DNA from: Petaurus breviceps papuanus
Lineage: Eukaryota > Chordata > Mammalia > Diprotodontia > Petauridae
Assembly (NCBI GenBank): GCA_028583685.1
Contig: JAMXIF010000077.1
Coordinates: 12,125,363-12,189,362, forward strand
DNA length: 64,000 bases
Direction of reading: 5' to 3'
The position numbers were made by a program, and so were the translations under genes. Positions 55,815 through 64,000 of the stretch are shown here, piece by piece (position 1 is the first letter of the stretch; each line of letters begins with the position of its first letter). The notes below the pieces were generated by a model. It saw only the letters and a list, made by a program, of their open reading frames with translations, searched no databases and was not told the origin of the DNA.

Positions 55815-55921
55815 TCATTTTTATAGTCTTTTTCTTGACTTTGAACTTTATGTTAAAGTTGGTCTCTGTTCCCAAGTTTGGGGGTGAGGATGGGGGCACT
55901 ATCCTAAGCTTCAGGTTTTTG

Positions 55922-56110
55922 CTTTTATATAATGCCTACTTTGTATCAGGAACTCTGCTAAGCATTTCACAATTATTATCACATTTGATACTCACAACAG
56001 CCCTGCGACAGAGGTACTATTTTTATCCCCATTTTACAGGTGAAGAAGATGAAACAGAGGTTAAGTGACTTGCCCAAGGTCTCATACCTAGTAACTGTCT
56101 GGGAATAGAG
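55922..56110 (-). mobile_element. MIR SINE
   Basis: 'tcacatttgatactcacaac', 'atccccattttacaggtgaa' and 'gttaagtgacttgcccaagg': well-kept antisense MIR core. Confidence 0.9.
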
Positions 56111-56149
56111 CTTTGTAAGTAAAAGCACTTATCATGGATGCTATATAGG

Positions 56150-56225
56150 GGATACTTAACCAAATATAGGTTGGGCTAAATGATCTCTGAGGTCTCTTTC
56201 ATCTCTAAGGATGATTCTATGACAT
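56150..56225 (+). mobile_element. CR1/L3 3' terminus
   Basis: 'ttgggctaaatgatctctga', 'ggtctctttcatctctaagg' and 'atgattctatgac'. Confidence 0.8.
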
Positions 56226-56704
56226 GCCAATTAGCCTTTACTTCCCACAAAGACGTGAAATTCACAGAGAGAGCAACATGATTTAGACTTCTATGTCACT
56301 CACCAGCAATGAGCACATAGCTTAGAATATAGTGAATACGAAATATATGTGAATTGGTTGATTATTTGCTACATAGACTGGATATGGAAAAAAATGAAAG
56401 TATGTATAACTATGATGAGTCTCCCAAAACCATCACATCATTCCACATACTATAAGAATTGTGAACAAACTAAAGACAACTTCCTAAACCTGCACTTCTT
56501 ATTAGTAGAAAAAAAAAAGACTCCACAACACATTGATGTAATAAACTGCACCACTGGGCTGCTATTTTGCTTTTCTGTGTGGAATCAGTTCTTGTGCTTT
56601 AGTATAGTGAACTTGCAGTGACCCAAAATATCTGCCGACTTATTACAATAGCCTACTAATAGTCTCTTATCTCCAATATCTCCTTTCCATCTTCCCTACC
56701 TGTC
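56226..56704. other. Unassigned, with an L2/MIR-like end phrase
   Basis: 'atgagcacatagcttagaat' near 56310 resembles an L2 terminus. The rest is unrecognised; the 90-codon frame 56349-56621 has no domain. Confidence 0.45.
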
Positions 56705-56815
56705 AAAGTGATTTTATAAAGAGATTGTTTCATTTATTGTACTGTATCTCCAGGGCTTAACTAACTGCCTAGCACATAGTAGGTGCTTAATAGTTACTTG
56801 TTACTTGATGAATTC
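56705..56815 (+). mobile_element. LINE L2 3' end
   Basis: 'ctgtatctccagggcttaac' then 'cctagcacatagtaggtgct'. Confidence 0.85.
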
Positions 56816-57408
56816 ATTTCTTTACATTGACTTTTTCATTGTGTATTTGAAGATGGTTAAGAGGTGGTTTCATAGCATTAAGGAAACCCTCATCACTGCA
56901 GCAGATACACATGCTATCTGGCAGCCAGAGCATTTATTGGAATAGAGACCATCAATTACTTCATTTAAGTGATAATCTTATACAACTGGAGCATGAACTT
57001 GTTAATACATGTGTCCAGGCAGCCCTGACTCTTTCACCATGAAATTATTGGGGGACAAAGGCTACATTTTTTCATTGTTGTTGTTATTGTTTAATGATGA
57101 GTGTGTATTCTGAAGTGATCTTGATGTGAACGTACATCTAAAGAATGTAAAATGAGAGAGAATGAGAGAGAGAGAGAGAGAGAGAGATCATCAGAACACA
57201 GCCTACCCAACTGGTCAGGTATTGGTTCCAGGAAATCAGAGTGAGTAATGGAACATTTGCTCAGCATTTTGATCGACTGACAAGGGCGAAATTTTGAAGA
57301 TCACAGTGACAAGAGGGACATTTGCCATACTAACTTGAAACAATGCTAAAGTATTTTTCCACAAATAAGTGTATAGATGAGAATTTCAGCTTTTAGAAAA
57401 TAACTTTG
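56816..57408. other. Repeat-poor sequence with (GA)n
   Basis: A GAGA tract at 57157-57188. The remainder (for example 57200-57340) looks single copy and less AT-rich. Confidence 0.5.
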
Positions 57409-57610
57409 AGGGGCAGATAGATGGCGCAGTACGTAGAGCACCAGCCCTGGAGTCAGGAGAGCCTGAGTTCAAATCTGGCCTCTTGACACAATGCAAAAGT
57501 AGCCAGTGACCTTGGACAAGTCATGTAACTCCAATTGCCCTAACTTCCCCCCTCCAAAAAGCAAAAAAAAAAAAAAAAAGGGAAAAGCAAAATAAAAAAG
57601 AAATGAAAAC
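57409..57610 (+). mobile_element. tRNA-SINE, full length with TSD
   Basis: 'ggggcagatagatggcgcag', 'gagttcaaatctggcctctt' and 'gtgaccttggacaagtcatg', ending in a long A-rich tail. The 11-bp duplication 'aaataactttg' is at 57398-57408 and 57611-57621. Confidence 0.92.
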
Positions 57611-57779
57611 AAATAACTTTGGCAAATATTAGGCAACTAAAAGCTTTAAAGAACCCATGGAATGCAATTAGGTTAATTATTCACAAGCTATAGCAGAATT
57701 CTTTCAGTTCCATTATTACACAAACTAGCAATAGCCAAATTATTATAGTTAGATTAGCAGAAAAAAAATTGAAATCTAC

Positions 57780-57905
57780 AATCTACCACTAGCTATGTGA
57801 CTGGACACATCAGTTGAACTTCTTTGGCCTCAGTTTTCTAATATTTAAAATGAGGATCTTGGATTCAATTATTTCTAAGGCCCCTTTAAGCTCTCTGTCT
57901 ATGAC
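57780..57905 (+). mobile_element. MIR SINE fragment
   Basis: 'agctatgtgactggacacat', 'ttggcctcagttttctaata' and 'atgaggatcttggattcaat' are in sense order. Confidence 0.75.
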
Positions 57906-58477
57906 ACAGAATAATATGAGCTTTAATGATCCCTTTTTGTTATTGATTTTTATTATTAACCACATCTTCAATTTTATGAGTAAATGGGGCTTCCATTGAC
58001 CACTTTTTCTACAGAGCAGGCACATTGACAAATGCTTTGCAATTTGTGGAGACTTATTTGGGAACTGACCACCTTAAGCTTGTGTCTTCTTAACTTCACG
58101 GCTAGTTCTCTCTCCACCATACAAAACTATCTTTTTCTGAGACTTAGGTACTCTGAAGCAAAATTCCATCAATAGATGAAGTATATGCGATGTCATTAAA
58201 TTATCCATTTTTCAATCTAAATAATGGTCTTAAACCTCAAGCTTTGACTTATATTAGCCAGATGAAATATTAAGGACTTTACACAAATTTTTTTTGGTGC
58301 TGGCCATAATCCATTATCTGCACGATATCTTAAAGACAACCTCAGGTTACTCAAGAATTTACTATTATAACCATATACAGAACAAATAAGAGAAAACATC
58401 AGTAAGTGACCCTCTCTCTGATTCATGGCTGCTGAGTTAGAACCAAAGATAATTTGTATATGATTCATTTTGAATCA
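57906..58477. other. Unassigned AT-rich sequence
   Basis: No element or gene recognised. The 83-codon minus frame at 58217-58468 shows no domain. Confidence 0.4.
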
Positions 58478-58600
58478 GTCATTTCAGTTGTATCTAACTC
58501 TTCATATCCCCATTTGAGGTTTTCTTGACAAAGGTACTGAAGTAATTTTCCACTTCCTTCTCCAGCCTATTTTACAGATGAAGAAACTGAGGCAAACATA
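58478..58600 (-). mobile_element. BovB-tailed SINE, 3' part
   Basis: Antisense: 'cagtcatttcagttgtatct', 'gaggttttcttgacaaaggt' and 'acagatgaagaaactgaggc'. It stops where a plus-strand SINE begins, and its head does not resume. Confidence 0.8.
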
Positions 58601-58757
58601 AGGGCAGATGGGTGATACAGTAAATAGAGTACTAGGTCTGGGGTCAGGAAGACCTGAGTTCAAGTTCAATGTCAGATATTTACCAACTGTGTAATCTTGA
58701 GCAAGTTAATTAACATCTATTTGCCTTAGTTTTAAAATGGAAATAATAATAGCCCTG
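58601..58757 (+). mobile_element. CORE-SINE abutting the previous SINE
   Basis: 'aagggcagatgggtgataca', 'gtcaggaagacctgagttca' and 'taatcttgagcaagttaatt'. Sense strand, tail worn. Confidence 0.8.
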
Positions 58758-58792
58758 AGGTATAATTCTATCACTGACTTCCTATTAATTAC

Positions 58793-58796
58793 CACC

Positions 58797-58830
<34 letters not shown>

Positions 58831-58832
58831 TG
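58793..58832 (+). repeat. (CCA)n(TCA)n microsatellite
   Basis: Six CCA-type and six TCA-type units in sequence. Confidence 0.95.
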
Positions 58833-58960
58833 AGTATGTATAAAGTACTTTAAGGTTTGAAAAGCATTTTATAAACATAGTATCATCTTATCCTCAACAA
58901 CAATTTTGAGAAATAGGTTTTTATTATTATTATCCTCATTTTACAACTAAGGCAAGCCTT
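58833..58960 (-). mobile_element. MIR SINE fragment
   Basis: 'ataaagtactttaaggtttg', 'atcttatcctcaacaacaat' and 'tatcctcattttacaactaa'. Confidence 0.75.
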
Positions 58961-58965
58961 CCATT

Positions 58966-59434
58966 ATTGCAAATCTTGTGTGAGTTTTGTCTATATCTTC
59001 TCAAAAGTTCTTTACTGAGGGTCTGCCCAGTATACTGGGCATCTTTCTTAATTTTCTTGTCATTTTAAGGGTATAAAAAGGGAGAACTCTTGTTCTCCAC
59101 CAATTATCCCTATTACCACATTAGCTCAAAAATCTTAGATTTACTTGCATAATCTAATTCACCGAAGAATTTGATAGAGAGAAAATTATTTATTTCAGGA
59201 TGATTACTTATTCATTTAGTTTATGGTACACTAGATTCTCTTTACTTTGAATGCACATTATTGTGGCATTGGTATGTTTAATTTATCCTTGATATCCATT
59301 GTGATATCCCATTTCAGTTCTTCCCTAGCAGTGAGATGCTTTTTCCCCCCAACAAGATTGGAGTGAACGTGGAGGAGGTAAGGGAAGTAAGGGTTTCAGT
59401 CATTGAAATGTATCTCCTCCCAATAATTAGCTTG
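58966..59434 (+). repeat. Left arm of a 470-bp inverted pair
   Basis: From 'attgcaaatcttgtgtgagt' to 'ctcctcccaataattagctt'. The reverse complement of 62375-62850 follows it throughout, by eye at roughly 80% or better, with a few short indels. Best block: 'gatatccattgtgatatccc'. I do not recognise the family. A 'gggtataaaaaggg' TATA-like string occurs near 59070. Confidence 0.85.
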
Positions 59435-59934
59435 CAGTTCACACCCTTTCTTTTCTCAGTGGGGAAAATCTTGAAAATCAGAGAAGGGGAATGGCTGGTT
59501 CTCAGTTCATATAACTAGAGAAAGCTAGGTGTATTGATTTTTAATCCAGCACTATTTCCAGTATCCTGTATTTCTGCTTAACCAGACTTGATATAAAGGT
59601 GGTGGGTCTCTTTTCAATTTTGATGAGCTCATCTGATATTGTCATTTGCTTAGTGAAGGGATAAGTTGTACTAGGAATGGCAAAAAACCCAGATATTACA
59701 CTGACCAATTTTTCCAGTCCAATAAAATGCAAAGAAACCCATTATCCTGACTTAAGAGGAGGCCCAGAAAATCAGAAACAGAAAGAATGTAACAACAGCC
59801 AAAAGAATGACTTCTTCCCAGTCAGGTTGGGAGGATGTTTTTTTTTTTTCTCCAATAGAATCATGATTCTGATTTAACAACAGTACAAAATGCTTAAAAA
59901 CAGTTTTACAAAGGCAGCAAGTGCAGAGATATTT
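59435..59934. other. Unassigned sequence between inverted arms
   Basis: No repeat or gene recognised. Confidence 0.4.
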
Positions 59935-60110
59935 TCTCTCTTAGACATTTCAGCTGTGAAATCATTGTCAATTCATTTAACCTTTCAGGGCCTCAGTTTC
60001 TTCATTTCTAAAATAGTGCAGTAATTATTGCCATAGCAAGCGCAGAGAAATATTCCGAAGAAAGTGTTTTGCAATGATATAGAACTATATAAATGTAGGA
60101 TATTCATGTT
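59935..60110 (+). mobile_element. MIR SINE
   Basis: 'ttcagggcctcagtttcttc', 'atttctaaaatagtgcagta' and 'agtgttttgcaatgatatag'. Confidence 0.75.
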
Positions 60111-60389
60111 ACCTATAACTTTCAGAATGATTTGCTTACTTTATAAGCAAAAATTCTTTAGTCAAATGTGAGACTTAGATTTGTATTATTTCTGCTCATT
60201 TATATTGATGTACCTTAACACCTGGCAAAACCAACTAGCTAGACTCCAAGTGAGCACTAGAAGATCAACTCTGTGATGGAGTGTCCACTCTGGGCCTCAG
60301 GAAATAATCAATGAAGGCAGACCAGGGTAGGCCAGTTTAGTTGGGTTGGGCTGACAAAAGATGACAGGTACCTTATATAAAGGGGAAAT
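60111..60389. other. Unassigned sequence
   Basis: Nothing recognised. Confidence 0.4.
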
Positions 60390-60610
60390 CATGATGGAGA
60401 TAACAGCTTATTTTAATGAAAATGACACTGAAATTAGAGTGGGGAGAACTAGGCTCAATTCCCAATTATATACATTCTTACAATATGTGTTATATGGGCA
60501 AGTCATTTAATCTCTGACCTTGAATTTCTTCATCTGTAAAATGGGTATAGCAATTCTATTGCTTGCTTTCAAAGCAATGAAGTTAGGATAATGTATTGTT
60601 CAAGTATTTT
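60390..60610 (+). mobile_element. MIR SINE
   Basis: 'aattagagtggggagaacta', 'atgggcaagtcatttaatct' and 'cttcatctgtaaaatgggta'. Almost complete. Confidence 0.85.
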
Positions 60611-61154
60611 TAAAGTTGTTACAACAGTTCTTGCATCAGCCTCTCCTGTGTCATGAAGAATCCAGATATATTCCAGTGGATTTTCTCACATGCTTGCCTC
60701 AGGGACCCAACAAAGGAAGCCTGGTGAAGCAGATGAGTGACTCTCCCATAGGATACTGAGAAAGATTAGCCTTTTGTTGGCACAGTTCATAGAGGAAAGA
60801 TTTACTCAAAGCAAGAGAGTAAAATAGAAAACCAAGAATGAGTGGCCAGGAGTCTCAAAGATTTATATAAGTATCCAGATTCGTTTACAATTTTATGTCT
60901 AAGGGTTCCCCTAAATACTCTTGTTTTTTTTTTTTTTTCCTGCTGCTTCCTAGCTGATCACTGTTTCTCAAAGCAGCACCATGTAAGGGCTATAATGAAT
61001 GATGTTTCTCATTCACTCTCTTTCTCTCTCTCTCCATATATAGATATATGCACACATATTTGTATAACTTATACACATATATATCTATATATACATATAT
61101 AGATATATACATATATGTATGTATGGATATGGATAGATGGATTCATATGCAATT
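60611..61154. other. Unassigned sequence with CT and TA microsatellites
   Basis: A T run at 60926-60939, CTCT at 61017-61034 and TA/CA text at 61035-61120. No gene. Confidence 0.5.
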
Positions 61155-61330
61155 CAAATACTAGACATACATGGTAAAGATCATGATAGCTGCTAGAAAG
61201 ATCAGGGAATGTCTGATGTAGTACACAACATTTAGCTGAATTTTGAAGGAAACCATGGAATCGAGGAGGCAGAGGTGAGGAAGGAGAACCTTCCAGGCTT
61301 GGGGGCTAGTCAGTGCAAAGACATGGAAAT
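61155..61330 (+). repeat. Unclassified repeat, middle part
   Basis: 'agctgaattttgaaggaaac', 'aggtgaggaaggagaacctt' and 'gtcagtgcaaagacatggaa'; same family as 9380-9535. Confidence 0.65.
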
Positions 61331-61334
61331 TAGT

Positions 61335-61465
61335 CAATCTGCCAGTGATTAAGTTATGTGACCTTGGGGAAGACACTTAACCTTTCTGAGCTTCATCTGT
61401 AAAGAGCTTATTTTAGTGGGTGATTTCTAATGTCCTCTCTGAGTATAAAATTCTATGACAATGAT
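61335..61465 (+). mobile_element. MIR SINE fragment
   Basis: 'agttatgtgaccttggggaa' then 'cctttctgagcttcatctgt'; ends near 'ataaaattctatgac'. Confidence 0.75.
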
Positions 61466-62129
61466 TTTGGTGTAATTTCTTTCTGGGTTTTAATGATGCT
61501 ATTGTCAATTATGCATCTGCTACATCTGTTACTTTCCTTGGTTTTCTTTATCATCTGTTAATTTCCTTCACATATAGCATCCTTGATGTAGTAACTCTAC
61601 TGTTGATCATCTTCTCACAATAAACTAGCTTGTCTGCATACATTAAATATCAACATTCATTCTTGTTTCTCCATATGCCGACTCAGCTGTCAATGTAGAG
61701 AGTATGTGGTACACTCTTAAACCCTAGTATTCAGAGATCTTGATCTAGAAATTTACAGTGTCTGTGTGGTCTTAAAAGTAGTTGAGTACAACAGTTACTT
61801 TATTCACTACATGCCCAGAACCTATAAATCAGTTAACTCACTGAAATATGATATTTGTAACAATATTTAGAGAAAGTCTGGGTATTTTTTCAGTCATGGA
61901 ATCTAACTAGGGTGTAAAATTCAGACTTCTGGCAGCATAATATGTGGCTCTATGCAGTGAGAGCCCTACTTCTTTTTAAACCCAATTTCTTAATCATTTT
62001 TCACATTTATTTTAACTTTCAATATGTCCCTCTTTTAATAAGTAGACAGTAAATACTGCTGCTCACATGCTGCCTTGTACACACCACGTACAAACATAAG
62101 CTTAGATTTTTAGATGTTTGTCTCCTCAC
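61466..62129. other. Unassigned sequence
   Basis: No element named. Confidence 0.4.
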
Positions 62130-62335
62130 CAGGGATGCTAAAGGGAAATTCCTTCTCCTGTTCAAAACCTTAATGAGTCCCAGCATTAACTCCTTCATCC
62201 CCTCTAAATTTTGTTTTTAATTTAACTAAATGTGAAAAGGATTTTTTCATTTAATTTATTTGTATCCCCACAGTCTAGCACAGTGTCTGGAATAGATATA
62301 TAATGGTGTTTCCTGGGAGACTGATCGATTGATCC
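62130..62335 (+). mobile_element. LINE L2 3' region
   Basis: 'tgtatccccacagtctagca' then 'cagtgtctggaatagatata' and 'gatcgattgatcccaa'. Decayed. Confidence 0.65.
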
Positions 62336-62374
62336 CAACTGTCAATCAATTGGAACCCTTCTCAGCATAATGGT

Positions 62375-62850
62375 CAAGTTAATTATCGGGAGGAAGTACA
62401 TTTCAATGACTGAAATTACTCAGTCTACCTTACTACCTTACTTCCCTCACCTCCCCCACATTCATTCCAATCTTTTTTTGGGTAAAATCACCTCATTGCT
62501 AGGGAAGAACTGATATGGGATATCACAATGGATATCAATGATAAAAGTTAAGCATACCAATGGCACACACTAATGTTCATTCAAAATAAAGAGAATATAG
62601 TGTGCAATAAACTAAATGAAGAAGTAATCATCCTGAATTAAAGAATTCTCTCTCAATCAAATTCTTCAGTGAACTAGATTATGCAAGTAAATCTAAGATT
62701 TTCTAGCTAATGTGGTAAAGAACAAGAGTTCTCTCTTGGTATACCCTTAAGATGGCAAGGGAAATTAAGGAAGATGCCCAGTATATTAGGCAGATGCTCC
62801 ATATAGAACTTTTGAGAGGACATAGACAAAAGTCCCATAAGATTTGCAAT
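62375..62850 (-). repeat. Right arm of the 470-bp inverted pair
   Basis: Reverse complement of 58966-59434: 'gggatatcacaatggatatc', 'agtgaactagattatgcaag' and 'taaatctaagattttctagc' all find partners in the left arm. About 2.94 kb separates the arms. Confidence 0.85.
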
Positions 62851-63613
62851 CATGAAACGGTTGCAATCTTCATCTCTGAATGGAACTCTTGAAGCCATAA
62901 TATAACAGAAACATTTGAATATTTGAAGTATGTTTGTCCATGCTTAAAACTATAGCTCCCTGATTGACCAGGGTAGCCCCTAAATAACCTTGATATTAAA
63001 CCCATTTTTAAGGCCATGTCAGTTGGTCAACAGTTTTGATATTCCTCTCTTGAATTTAGCCTGAAATTAGATATCACATGAAGTAATTCTCTAAGTATTT
63101 GTGATTGTGATTCAATACAATACATCCTGAAACTAAGCTATAGATACTTCTCTCCTAGGGAGATCCCAAAACCCAATACCCCCCCCCACAAATTGCCAGA
63201 CACATAATACATATATACATATGTATATGTGTGTATATATGTGCCTGTGTACACACAGATATACACATATATTTAAAATAACTTAGTTTTTCTTAGATAT
63301 GCATATTTCTTCCCTATAGTTTCAAATTCTGATTTTGGTTAATTTGTGATCTTGCCTTGAATTCCATCAATCATATTGTCATTAATGAAAAAAAGTCTAC
63401 ATCTAAACAAAATTACTATGCAGTATATTCCGGGTACATGCTTGGTGAAGGAAGCTAATGACTGCATTCTTACACTTAAGGTAACAGCTGACAGCTTTAA
63501 TCACTGTATCTTCACATCACTTTTCAATGTCAAAACCACCTCCAGAGGTTTCATCACAACAAAACATTACTTAACTTGCAAATGAAATTCTCTAAATCCA
63601 TATCAGTTTGGCA

Positions 63614-63647
<34 letters not shown>

Positions 63648-64000
63648 ATTTTTTAAAGAGCCAAAATGGCTACCACGTTATTTGATAGAAAATTGACATT
63701 TGCAAAGGAAAGTAACACCAACAAAATATGTCTTTAGAAAATGAAATGATTCATATGATACCTCTCTAACATGACATTGAGTAGTGTTTTTGAGGTTAAA
63801 ATCTGCTGTCATCTATTAACTCAGAATCAGACTTGTATTTTCCCTGAGAGTAGCAGACACAGCAAAGGTGACAATTTCTCACCCAATGTTCTTGAAAGTC
63901 ACTTGTGACAGCTGCATCTAAGAGGCAAGGAAATCCCTACCTCTCCCTTCCTGTCTCACTTCTGTTTCCAATTTATGGTCACTTGTCACCAAAGGATGAG
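62851..64000. other. Unassigned sequence with TA microsatellites
   Basis: TA/TG tracts at 63200-63265 and 63614-63648. The rest shows no gene or repeat I can name. Confidence 0.5.

Larger units (their letters stand above)
54430..55920 (-). pseudogene. Older L1 ORF1 / 5' region remnant
   Basis: Antisense L1-type ORF1. From high to low coordinates: 5' part near 55870-55915; an N-terminal coiled-coil stretch open at about 55423-55620 ('KLQRKNTNWTQTKQEFQEEV', 'KKEILMVEGKMGKEMSDVN'); mid-protein text (55000-55300); and the C-terminal domain near 54700-54860, where antisense text 'attttgctggatagattatt' encodes the 'YPAKL'-type motif. It is clearly more diverged than the HAL1 copies, and ORF1 text is longer and different at the N-terminus, so I prefer L1 to HAL1. 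A CT microsatellite and an assembly gap lie inside. Confidence 0.7.

Noticed and set aside
55423-55899. 158-codon minus frame running through the N gap
   Set aside because: The middle is unknown bases and CT repeat; only the end near 55423-55620 has L1 ORF1 meaning.

Overview
The window reads as ordinary non-coding DNA from a marsupial. The evidence is its repeat content: a marsupial-style L1 3' end seen at least seven times, tRNA-headed CORE-SINEs, a SINE with a BovB-type tail, HAL1 half-LINEs, a BovB/RTE fragment, and many old MIR, L2 and CR1/L3 pieces. I cannot fix the species; the commonest grey short-tailed opossum SINE was not recognised. No host protein-coding exon, tRNA, rRNA or CpG island could be supported. 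The open reading frames over 60 codons are either LINE remnants or chance frames in simple repeats and untranslated sequence.

Layout. 1-5.7 kb holds old SINE, L2, MIR and CR1 pieces. 5.8-7.6 kb is a CR1 fragment split by a HAL1 that has lost ORF1. 8.8-10 kb has an L1 tail, an unclassified repeat and an RTE-tailed element. 11.6-15.8 kb has a young SINE, an L2 and two L1 tails. 16.1-18.7 kb is a HAL1 with target-site duplications. 20.6-21.8 kb is an RTE LINE followed by a CT-rich tract. 23.6-24.2 kb is an LTR fragment and an L1 tail. 24.8-26.3 kb is an L1 5' end abutting antisense ORF2. 31.2-32.3 kb is an LTR-like block with internal tandem repeats. 34.7-36.0 kb is a divergent L1 pair around a SINE. 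37.0-39.85 kb is the best HAL1, with a perfect 13-bp duplication. 40.3-46.8 kb holds CR1, SINE, MIR and L2 pieces with long microsatellites. 47.7-49.9 kb is a minus-strand HAL1. 53.6-54.35 kb is BovB, and 54.4-55.9 kb an older L1 ORF1 containing a 100-N assembly gap. 59-62.9 kb carries two 470-bp inverted copies of a sequence I do not recognise.

Nothing here acts as an operon or pathway. The links between elements are parasitic: HAL1 has ORF1 but no ORF2 and shares 3' sequence with the resident L1; one SINE family carries the BovB 3' tail; another short element carries a tail like that of the RTE at 20.7-21.5 kb. The most useful observations are the nested insertions that order these elements in time, the YY1-like motif at HAL1 5' ends, the ORF1-less HAL1 derivative, the inverted pair at 59/62.4 kb, and a few repeat-poor AT-rich segments that could be conserved non-coding DNA.
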